Source: Xanthobacteraceae bacterium
Lineage (GTDB): Bacteria > Pseudomonadota > Alphaproteobacteria > Rhizobiales > Xanthobacteraceae
NCBI GenBank assembly: GCA_030044035.1
Contig: JASHWN010000403.1
Span: 1 to 8,054 of the forward strand
Direction: 5' to 3'
Length of the DNA stretch: 8,054 nt
Numbering within the stretch: the first letter of the stretch is position 1; each line of letters opens with the position of its first letter. Below the pieces are notes generated by a model. The model saw nothing but the letters and a program-made list of their open reading frames with translations, was not told the DNA's origin and ran no database searches. The position numbers were made by a program, and so were the translations under genes. Of the stretch, positions 1-4,504 are shown piece by piece.

Positions 1-2
1 CC

Positions 3-1469
3 CCCGCCGCGCCAGATATAACCCGCTACACCAAGGAGCCGCTCGCTTCGCGCACCAGCGGCACCGATGTGCCGACTGGCGCCGCGCAGCGTTTCGTATC
101 GGGGCGCGACATTCCCAAGGAATGGTGGACGCTGTTCAAATCGCCGGCGCTCAATGCGCTGATCGAGCGCGCGCTGCGCAACAACCCCAATGTACAATCG
201 GCTCTGGCCACCCTGCGTGCGGCCAAGCAGGGGGTCTATGCCCAGGAGGGCAAGTACTTTCCTCTGGTCCAGGCCAATTTCAATCCAGTGCAGCAGCAGC
301 TTGCGAACAACCCGCTAGGCGCGACCTCAACGCCCGTTGTCGCGGGCGCGCCGGTGAATCCTTTCAGCGTCATCACCGCCCAGCTGACGGTGGCTTACAC
401 GCTGGACGTTTGGGGATTAAACCGCCGCACCGTCGAAGCACTCCAGGCCATGGCCGACAACCAGCGCTTTCAGGTCGAGGCCGCCTATTTGACGCTCGCC
501 GCTAATGTCGCGGTGGCGGCCATCACCGAGGCGTCGTTGCGCGGCCAGATCGACGCCACCAACGAGCTCATCAAGATCAACCGTTCGATGGTCAACACGC
601 TCCGACAACAGTTCGAAAAAGGCGCGGTGACCCGCGGCGATCTCGCGCTGCAAGAGGCCGCTCTGGCGCAAGAGGAGGCAACGTTGCCGCCGCTGCGCAA
701 GGCGCTGCAACAAAACCGCGACCTGCTCGCCGCGCTCGTTGGCGGCTTTCCGAGCGAGGAGCCGCACGAGACCTTCATGCTCGCCGATTTGCATTTGCCG
801 GCCGATCTGCCGGTCAGCCTGCCGTCGCAGCTGATCGAGCAGCGTCCCGATGTTCGTGCCGCCCAAGAGCTGCTCCACTCCGCCGCCGCCCAGATCGGCG
901 TCGCCACGGCGAACATCCTGCCGAGCTTCACAATCAGCGGCAACGCCGGATACACCAATTTCACGCTCTCCAATCTGCTGGCTCCGCAAAACGCGTTCTG
1001 GCTCATCGCCGGCAACGCTACGCAAACACTGTTCGACGGCGGCACGCTGTTTCACCTGCGCGAACAGGCCAAGGACAATTACCAGGCCGCGGCCTGGACC
1101 TATCGGGGCACGGTGGTCACCGCGGTGCAGAACGTCAGCGACAGCTTGCGCGCAATCCAGAACGACGCCGATGAGCTGAGGGCGGCGCAGGGCTTCGAGC
1201 GCGCGGCCAATATCAGCTTCGAGCAGGCGCGCCGACAATTCCAGGAAGGCAGCGTCAACGTGCTGATTTTGCTCACCGCGCAGCAGGCCTATCTGCAGGC
1301 GACGATCCAGGTGGTTCAAGCCCGCGCCGCCCGCCTCAGCGATACGGCGGCTCTGTTCCAGGCGCTCGGCGGCGGTTGGTGGAACCGCGCCGAGCCTTTC
1401 CAGGCTCAGATCGTCAACGTCAGCACCGGCGAAACGAAAACTATCGCCGAACCGCCGCAGACGCATTAA
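3..1469 (+). CDS. NodT-family RND efflux outer membrane lipoprotein (5' partial)
   Basis: Outer-membrane channel of a tripartite efflux system, TolC/OprM-like, which would pair with an inner-membrane pump and a periplasmic adaptor. The frame is open from the left edge; 488 codons are present. Numbering from the first whole codon, family hallmarks appear in order: an AQRFV...DIPKEWWTLF segment near residues 30-47, which is the usual mature N-terminus; EGKYFP; a first coiled-coil hairpin; LIEQRPDVRAAQ at about 277-288, opening the second repeat; and the terminal LFQALGGGWWNR at about 451-462. The two tandem halves match the TolC fold. A GTG at 69 could be read as a start, but the 22 codons before it continue in typical family sequence, so the true start, signal peptide and lipobox cysteine lie outside the window. 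Adaptor and pump genes are probably upstream, unseen. The substrate cannot be told from this subunit. Confidence 0.93.
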   Translation, partial: PAAPDITRYTKEPLASRTSGTDVPTGAAQRFVSGRDIPKEWWTLFKSPALNALIERALRNNPNVQSALATLRAAKQGVYAQEGKYFPLVQANFNPVQQQLANNPLGATSTPVVAGAPVNPFSVITAQLTVAYTLDVWGLNRRTVEALQAMADNQRFQVEAAYLTLAANVAVAAITEASLRGQIDATNELIKINRSMVNTLRQQFEKGAVTRGDLALQEAALAQEEATLPPLRKALQQNRDLLAALVGGFPSEEPHETFMLADLHLPADLPVSLPSQLIEQRPDVRAAQELLHSAAAQIGVATANILPSFTISGNAGYTNFTLSNLLAPQNAFWLIAGNATQTLFDGGTLFHLREQAKDNYQAAAWTYRGTVVTAVQNVSDSLRAIQNDADELRAAQGFERAANISFEQARRQFQEGSVNVLILLTAQQAYLQATIQVVQARAARLSDTAALFQALGGGWWNRAEPFQAQIVNVSTGETKTIAEPPQTH

Positions 1470-1505
1470 GACGAGACGAGAACCGGACGGCCGTTTGCAA
1501 GCGCC

Positions 1506-2438
1506 ATGGATATTCTCAAAGCGACCGATTTCACCTTCCTCGGGCCGAAGACGGAAGGCAAGGTCCGTGACATCTATGATCTCGGCGACAAGCTCGTTCT
1601 CGTCACCACCGATCGGCATTCGTCGTTTGACCGCATCATCGCTCATATTCCCTGGAAGGGACAGGTGCTCAATCAGGTGAGCGCCTGGTGGTTCGAGCGC
1701 ACCCAGGACATCGTGCCGAACCATGTGCTGGTGATCCCGGATCCCAACGTCACGGTCGGACGCAAATGCACACCGCTGCCGGTCGAGGCCGTGGTGCGCG
1801 GTTATCTCACCGGCGTCACCGACACCGCGGCGTGGACGCGTTACGCCGCCGGCGAGCGCCGTTTCGGCGGCATCGTGCTGCCGGACGGCATGCGAAAGAA
1901 TCAGCAATTGCCGCAGCCGATCTTCGATCCCACCACCAAAGAGGCCGCGCACGACCGCACGCTGACGCCGGAACAGATGATCGCCGAGGGTTTCGTCAGC
2001 CGCGTCCTATTCGACCTGATCAGAGCCACGGCGCTCGCACTGTTCGCGCGCGGGCAAGAGATCGCGGCGCGCAATGGGCTCCTCCTGGTCGACACCAAAT
2101 ACGAGTTCGGCACCGACGGCGACGGCAAACTGGTGCTGATCGACGAGATCCACACGCCGGATTCCTCGCGCTATTGGCAGCGCGATTCATACGCGGCGCG
2201 TTTTGCCGCCGGCGAGGAGCCGCAGTATTTCGACAAGGAATTTCTACGGCTGTGGTTTCGCGACCATTGCGATCCCTATCGCGACGCCGCCTTGCCGCCG
2301 GCGCCCCCAGAATTGGTAACTGAACTGTCGCGCCGCTACATCGCCATGTACGAACAGATCACCGGGGCAAAATTCGTGCACGGCGCGACGCCAATTGTGG
2401 CGCGCATCGAGCGCAATCTGAAATCTTACGGATTTTGA
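1506..2438 (+). CDS. purC: Phosphoribosylaminoimidazole-succinocarboxamide synthase (SAICAR synthase), long type
   Basis: Cytosolic enzyme of de novo purine synthesis. It joins CAIR and aspartate, using ATP, to form SAICAR. The 310-residue product carries the N-terminal glycine-rich GKVRDIYD (about residues 18-25), TDRHSSFDRI, the first family signature around LPVEAVVRGYLTG (91-103), the second signature LLVDTKYEFG (193-202), and DEIHTPDSSRYW (213-224) of the nucleotide/metal site. The length fits the long, yeast ADE1-like form (about 300 residues) rather than the roughly 240-255-residue form common in bacterial pur clusters. The ATG at 1506 is the only start in register with the family N-terminus; no strong Shine-Dalgarno precedes it. 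The gene lies 36 bp after the efflux gene and may be read through from it. Its stop is 7 bp from the stop of a convergent gene. No purS or purQ follows, so this may be a second, stand-alone copy. Confidence 0.95.
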   Translation: MDILKATDFTFLGPKTEGKVRDIYDLGDKLVLVTTDRHSSFDRIIAHIPWKGQVLNQVSAWWFERTQDIVPNHVLVIPDPNVTVGRKCTPLPVEAVVRGYLTGVTDTAAWTRYAAGERRFGGIVLPDGMRKNQQLPQPIFDPTTKEAAHDRTLTPEQMIAEGFVSRVLFDLIRATALALFARGQEIAARNGLLLVDTKYEFGTDGDGKLVLIDEIHTPDSSRYWQRDSYAARFAAGEEPQYFDKEFLRLWFRDHCDPYRDAALPPAPPELVTELSRRYIAMYEQITGAKFVHGATPIVARIERNLKSYGF

Positions 2439-2445
2439 TCGGCGC

Positions 2446-2739
2446 TCATGCGGTGCGGCGGTGATGGCGGGCGAGCTCGGTGAGCTGCCGCTGCAAGCTC
2501 GGCGCGGCGGCGCAAGTGGTATCCAATTCAAGAACGCCGCTGACCATGACGACGGCATGCGGATAGCTACCGCTTTCAAGTTTCGCGTATTTCATTGCTT
2601 CGGCGCGGTTAATGAACAGGCCGCCGCGTAGGCCGTCTTTTTCCTGTGCCACCCAATGGCCCCCGCTGTCGCGGCCGATCATGAAAATCGGCGGCAAGAG
2701 ACACGACGGAGGTTCGCTTGCTTGTTCGGCTTTGTCCAT
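2446..2739 (-). CDS. Conserved-looking small hypothetical protein (97 aa)
   Basis: No function recognised. The protein starts MDKAEQ and has a compact core (IFMIGRDSGGHWVAQ, GLRGGLFINRAEAMKYAK) and a basic C-terminus (ELARHHRRTA). The pattern of glycine-rich hairpin, W-V, GG-F and R-A-E-A helix recalls short hypothetical proteins common in Bradyrhizobium-like genomes; this is memory, not a search. No signal peptide or membrane segment is seen, so it is likely cytosolic. An ATG at 2760 would add seven residues. The start at 2739 is preferred because GGAG (plus-strand CTCC at 2746-2749) sits 6 nt upstream, whereas the 2760 start lacks a comparable site. It lies 17 nt downstream of the 102-codon ORF on the same strand, which would permit co-transcription. 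It ends 7 bp from purC, tail to tail. Confidence 0.72.
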   Translation of the reverse strand: MDKAEQASEPPSCLLPPIFMIGRDSGGHWVAQEKDGLRGGLFINRAEAMKYAKLESGSYPHAVVMVSGVLELDTTCAAAPSLQRQLTELARHHRRTA

Positions 2740-2756
2740 GACGATCTCCATACGGT

Positions 2757-3065
2757 TCAATCAGGAAGTTTCTGTTTTCGCGTCCGCAGCAACATCACAC
2801 GAGGCTTGAGCTGCCGGCAGTGCGTTGCGGTGCGATGAATTCGCCTCCGAGCAAATGCCCGCGCCACGTCGGCCACCAGCTTGTGCCATTCGGCGATCAC
2901 CATGGCGACGAAGCTCGGCGCTCGCTGCGGGTGGCCGGCGCGGTGCGGCGCTGCGTGTCTGCTTGTCGCTTCGAGATCGGAAATGCCCATGGCATCGGCT
3001 ATCTGTAGGGCGCCATCTCTCGGCTTATGTCCCCAGTCTTTGAGCCATTCAGAAACGCGCATCAT
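2757..3065 (-). CDS. Doubtful small hypothetical protein (102 aa)
   Basis: Function unknown, and the gene itself is uncertain. The N-terminal third (MRVSEWLKDWGHKPRDGA, then LQIADAMGISDLEA) reads like genuine, well-ordered protein. The rest is rich in H, R and A and ends with a basic tail (RTRKQKLPD), as expected of out-of-frame or eroded GC-rich DNA. In its favour: a GGTGA ribosome site (plus-strand TCACC at 3072-3076) 6 nt before the ATG at 3065, the same strand as both neighbours, and a 17-nt gap to the next gene. Against it: no recognised domain, and competing open frames on the plus strand. It may be a real Hyphomicrobiales ORFan or the remains of a longer gene frameshifted after about residue 35. 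Confidence 0.4.
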   Translation of the reverse strand: MMRVSEWLKDWGHKPRDGALQIADAMGISDLEATSRHAAPHRAGHPQRAPSFVAMVIAEWHKLVADVARAFARRRIHRTATHCRQLKPRVMLLRTRKQKLPD

Positions 3066-3169
3066 TGGATTTCACCGTCTCCGCCGTTTCAGCGATGACG
3101 GCTTTCATGTGTACCGAACCGCATATGAATTCGAGATGGCGCGATGGGCCTTCTCATAAAGGCGGTATA

Positions 3170-3196
3170 GGGGCGCAAAACCGCGTGAACCGCCCC
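3170..3196 (-). other. GC-rich inverted repeat after the 155-aa gene (possible weak terminator)
   Basis: Arms GGGGCG (3170-3175) and CGCCCC (3191-3196) enclose 15 nt and lie 5 nt past the stop codon of the minus-strand 155-residue gene. The place suits a transcription end, but no T-run follows on the minus strand (TATACC instead), so it is not a classical intrinsic terminator. It may be chance in GC-rich DNA. Confidence 0.25.
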
Positions 3197-3201
3197 GGGA
3201 C

Positions 3202-3669
3202 TCACGTGAAATTATCGCAACACAACGCGAGCCCCGGGGCTTGCCCGGCTTGGGGGATTGCCGGGAAGAACTGGAGCGGCGCGCCCGTCCGTCGCCGCGC
3301 TTCGACAAACGCAAGCACGATGGCGAGCGGCAACGCCTCGTGAGCGGCGTCCGCGGTGTCATCAAGCGTGATGGGCAAGTTCGGCTGTCGCGACAATGAG
3401 CACAGCCACTCGCCGTTCTCGTAAACGAGCCGCCGCACTTTCCAGCCCGGCAGTTCGAGCGCGATCAGCGCCAACGCCGCATCGGTCCAGGCGCCGGCTT
3501 CGGCGAGCCGGTCAACCTGCCCCGCCCTGCCCAACCTATTCAGCAATGGAAGCCGAATGCAGGCCCTGGCGATGACTTTGTGAAACAAGCCGCTTTGCAG
3601 CTCGCGCGCGTTGCGCAGCTCCTCGTCCAGACCATCCATGACGACGTCGTAGTCTGCGACAAACGCCAT
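3202..3669 (-). CDS. Conserved hypothetical protein (155 aa), Bradyrhizobium-type
   Basis: Function unknown. The protein begins MAFVADYDVVMDGLDEELRN and is mostly helical. It has an acidic N-terminus, an ARELQSGLFHKVIARA helix, LPLLNRL, a GAWTDAALALIALELPGW segment, a short strand-like VRRLVYENGEWLCSLSRQP, and a second acidic and hydrophobic helix (DDTADAAHEALPLAIVLAFVEARR). No signal peptide or true membrane span is present. I recall similar proteins as recurrent uncharacterised genes in Bradyrhizobium and Rhodopseudomonas; this is unverified. A TTG at 3684 and an ATG at 3639 are alternative starts; the ATG at 3669 is chosen because GAGG (plus-strand CCTC at 3676-3679) lies 6 nt upstream. 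It is divergent from the 48-codon ORF and kdp, and is the first of three minus-strand genes. Confidence 0.8.
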   Translation of the reverse strand: MAFVADYDVVMDGLDEELRNARELQSGLFHKVIARACIRLPLLNRLGRAGQVDRLAEAGAWTDAALALIALELPGWKVRRLVYENGEWLCSLSRQPNLPITLDDTADAAHEALPLAIVLAFVEARRRTGAPLQFFPAIPQAGQAPGLALCCDNFT

Positions 3670-3730
3670 TTCGAGCCTCAGCAAAACCGATTGCTCGCGG
3701 TTACCCGCCGGAATATGGCGCCGAAGCCCA

Positions 3731-3858
3731 TAAAGAAGCCAGATGGAACAGCTGACGACGTTATAAATGGCGAATAAGTGCCGGCCTCGTTTCTCGCGGA
3801 GCGCCCCACACTTATGCCGGCTTTATAAGGTCGAGGCACGCTCCATCTGGAATCCTTA
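3731..3858. repeat. 128-bp imperfect palindrome, possible MITE or intergenic palindromic element
   Basis: Three pairs of inverted arms share one centre (3794.5): CCAGATGGA 3739-3747 with TCCATCTGG 3842-3850, TTATAA 3761-3766 with 3823-3828, and ATAAGTG 3774-3780 with CACTTAT 3809-3815. The outer ends, 3731-3747 and 3842-3858, match at 14 of 17 positions as inverted repeats and both begin with TA. Between the perfect arms the match falls to near chance. Co-centring of separate arms is hard to explain by chance and suggests an old fold-back element, a non-autonomous TA-target transposon remnant, or a long RNA hairpin. No transposase is present. It lies between divergent genes, so it could also influence either promoter. 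Confidence 0.55.
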
Positions 3859-3868
3859 CGTGCAGCTG

Positions 3869-3937
3869 TGCACCTGTAGGCTGGAAAGTTGGCTCGCAAA
3901 ACCGCGAGCATACGCCAAACAGGTTCTTACAGGTGCA
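3869..3937 (+). promoter_or_regulatory. Structured leader that pairs the ribosome site of the 48-aa ORF
   Basis: TGCACCTGTA (3869-3878) is the exact reverse complement of TACAGGTGCA (3928-3937). One G-U and one G-C pair extend it to 12 bp (3869-3880 with 3926-3937). The right arm contains AGGTG (3931-3935), the Shine-Dalgarno of the ORF starting at 3941. Inside the loop are nested arms TTGG/CCAA (3889-3892 and 3915-3918) and CTCGC/GCGAG (3893-3897 and 3904-3908). A rival hairpin, GTGCA/TGCAC (3860-3864 and 3869-3873), would free the ribosome site. The pairing is read directly; a regulatory role, such as temperature or ligand gating, is inference. It matches no riboswitch class I know. Confidence 0.4.
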
Positions 3938-3940
3938 GCG

Positions 3941-4087
3941 ATGAAAGCTCATCTTCAAAGCAAAGCGAAAGCTCAGCCTTACAAAGGTTCAGCGTATTCC
4001 GCTCCGTTATGCGTGTTGATGCTGTTGCTCGCGGGACTATTGGTCAAATTCGGCCCGGCCATCCAGCTGTTCCACTTCCACAATTAG
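3941..4087 (+). CDS. Putative 48-aa single-span membrane protein
   Basis: A short ORF giving a lysine-rich N-terminus (MKAHLQSKAKAQPYKG), one hydrophobic span (about residues 21-40, CVLMLLLAGLLVKFGPAIQL) and a FHFHN end. Positive residues before the span suggest an N-in inner-membrane protein. The reading frame is open further upstream (ATG at 3767), but that part runs through the palindromic element and looks non-coding. The ATG at 3941 is chosen for AGGTG 5 nt upstream and because the protein-like composition begins there. It precedes the kdp operon by about 217 bp on the same strand. No family is recognised. Whether it belongs to K+ homeostasis is unknown, and it may not be translated. Confidence 0.45.
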   Translation: MKAHLQSKAKAQPYKGSAYSAPLCVLMLLLAGLLVKFGPAIQLFHFHN

Positions 4088-4135
4088 GACCGGCAAGCAG
4101 TACCGGTGACGCCACGACGGGTCCCTGGCCGGAAT

Positions 4136-4156
4136 CTTTATGCAATTCCTATAAAG
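4136..4156. promoter_or_regulatory. Interrupted palindrome upstream of kdp, candidate operator
   Basis: Arms CTTTAT (4136-4141) and ATAAAG (4151-4156) are perfect inverted repeats around 9 nt, AT-rich in a GC-rich setting, and centred about 95 bp before the FNR-like box. It could be a binding site for a dimeric regulator such as KdpE, but no sequence consensus ties it to a named factor. The same spot could carry a TATAAA-like -10 element. Confidence 0.25.
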
Positions 4157-4189
4157 GTCCGCAAACAACCCTCTCGAATTCCTACGCAG

Positions 4190-4227
4190 CCGGTGGCACC
4201 TGACCTGCGCCAAACCAGTGGAACCGG
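4190..4227. other. Imperfect inverted repeat before the kdp promoter
   Basis: CCGGTGGCAC (4190-4199) and GTGGAACCGG (4218-4227) pair at 8 of 10 positions around an 18-nt loop, ending 6 bp before the FNR-like box. It may be a weak hairpin ending transcription from the 48-codon ORF, or an operator. No T-run follows. Weak on its own. Confidence 0.2.
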
Positions 4228-4233
4228 CCGGCC

Positions 4234-4247
4234 TTGACCTAGATCAA
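4234..4247 (+). promoter_or_regulatory. FNR/FixK-type box in the kdp promoter
   Basis: TTGACCTAGATCAA matches the TTGA-N6-TCAA half-site rule of the FNR/FixK/Anr family and is a perfect palindrome at all positions except one pair (C5 where symmetry requires T). A TATCTG element at 4268-4273 would place a start near 4280-4282, which puts the centre of the box (4240.5) at about -41, the class II activator position. The predicted leader to the first ATG (4305) would be about 24 nt and contain GGAG at 4292-4295. The site and spacing are seen; oxygen control of kdp is inferred. FixK proteins activate micro-oxic genes in Bradyrhizobium and relatives. Confidence 0.6.
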
Positions 4248-4267
4248 AGTCGTGCCGCTCCATGGGG

Positions 4268-4273
4268 TATCTG
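4268..4273 (+). promoter_or_regulatory. Candidate -10 element of the kdp operon
   Basis: TATCTG lies 20 bp after the FNR-like box, the spacing expected for activator-dependent class II promoters, which often lack a good -35. A sigma-70 reading with TTGACC (4234-4239) as the -35 leaves only CTCCAT as its -10, which is poor. Transcription start near 4280-4282 is a prediction. Confidence 0.4.
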
Positions 4274-4304
4274 TTGGCCACCTATTTGCCCGGAGCCACT
4301 TCTC

Positions 4305-4388
4305 ATGTTGGACGTCATTATGCTGGCGCTCGGCTTCGCCTTCTTCGCCGCGTCGATCGCCTACGTTTACGCCTGCGATCAACTTTGA
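4305..4388 (+). CDS. 27-aa membrane mini-protein preceding kdpF
   Basis: A 27-codon ORF too short for routine gene calling. The product begins MLDVIMLALGFAFFAAS, continues IAYVYA and ends CDQL: one hydrophobic span with a short polar end carrying a single cysteine. GGAG (4292-4295) lies 9 nt before the ATG, and the stop is 10 nt before kdpF, with the kdpF ribosome site (GAGG) overlapping the stop codon region, as expected of translationally coupled genes. I recall short ORFs with a similar aromatic/AA-rich span and a C-D/E-x-L ending before kdpF or kdpA in several bacteria, usually unnamed; this is unverified memory. It is distinct from KdpF, which follows. Likely a small accessory of the Kdp pump, or a leader peptide whose translation primes kdpF. 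Confidence 0.72.
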   Translation: MLDVIMLALGFAFFAASIAYVYACDQL

Positions 4389-4398
4389 GGATAGCGCC

Positions 4399-4491
4399 AT
4401 GATCGTCTTCGACTATTCGCTCGCCGGCCTCGTGACCGCCGGCCTGCTCTTCTACCTGGTCTACGCGCTGCTCAAGCCCGAGCTGTTCTGA
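4399..4491 (+). CDS. kdpF: K+-transporting ATPase small subunit KdpF
   Basis: A 30-residue, single-span inner-membrane subunit that stabilises the KdpFABC complex. The sequence [20 protein letters not shown] followed by [10 protein letters not shown] shows the family pattern: a short polar start, a leucine/alanine/glycine-rich span (about residues 7-24), and the diagnostic aromatic-Y-A-L-L-x-P-E-x-F end. Typical family length is 25-30. GAGG lies 8 nt upstream of the ATG. It sits 10 nt after the 27-codon ORF and 13 nt before kdpA, clearly in one operon. A longer open frame in the same register starts upstream at 4252, but the added part is out of frame with the mini-ORF and not protein-like. 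Confidence 0.9.
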   Translation: MIVFDYSLAGLVTAGLLFYLVYALLKPELF

Positions 4492-4504
4492 GAGGATAAT
4501 AACC

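Noticed and set aside
69..71. GTG at 69 as the start of the efflux gene
   Set aside because: The frame continues upstream to the window edge in typical NodT-family sequence, so the real start is off the window.
417..1952. 511-codon open frame on the minus strand opposite the efflux gene and purC
   Set aside because: It overlaps two genes with clear family motifs, its translation has no domain character and is rich in R, G and H, and long antisense frames are common in GC-rich DNA.
2820..3159. Several overlapping plus-strand frames of 60-92 codons
   Set aside because: They overlap each other and the minus-strand genes, are C/R/H-rich, and show no convincing ribosome site or protein pattern.
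3230..3241. Perfect 12-bp palindrome AGCCCCGGGGCT
   Set aside because: It lies inside the C-terminal coding part of the 155-residue gene and is explained by codons for P-G-L; no sign of a regulatory role.
3715..3777. 20-codon ORF whose end, DGTADDVINGE, resembles the first RTX calcium-binding repeat
   Set aside because: It ends in TAA after one partial repeat, no further repeats follow in frame, the ribosome site is weak, and it runs into the palindromic element. Likely coincidence, at most a tiny relic.
3767..3940. Upstream extension of the 48-codon ORF from an ATG at 3767
   Set aside because: The added residues come from the palindromic element and look random; the ribosome site at 3931-3935 supports the start at 3941.
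4234..4263. Sigma-70 promoter with TTGACC as -35 and CTCCAT as -10
   Set aside because: The -10 is poor and the TTGACC is better explained as half of the symmetric FNR/FixK box.
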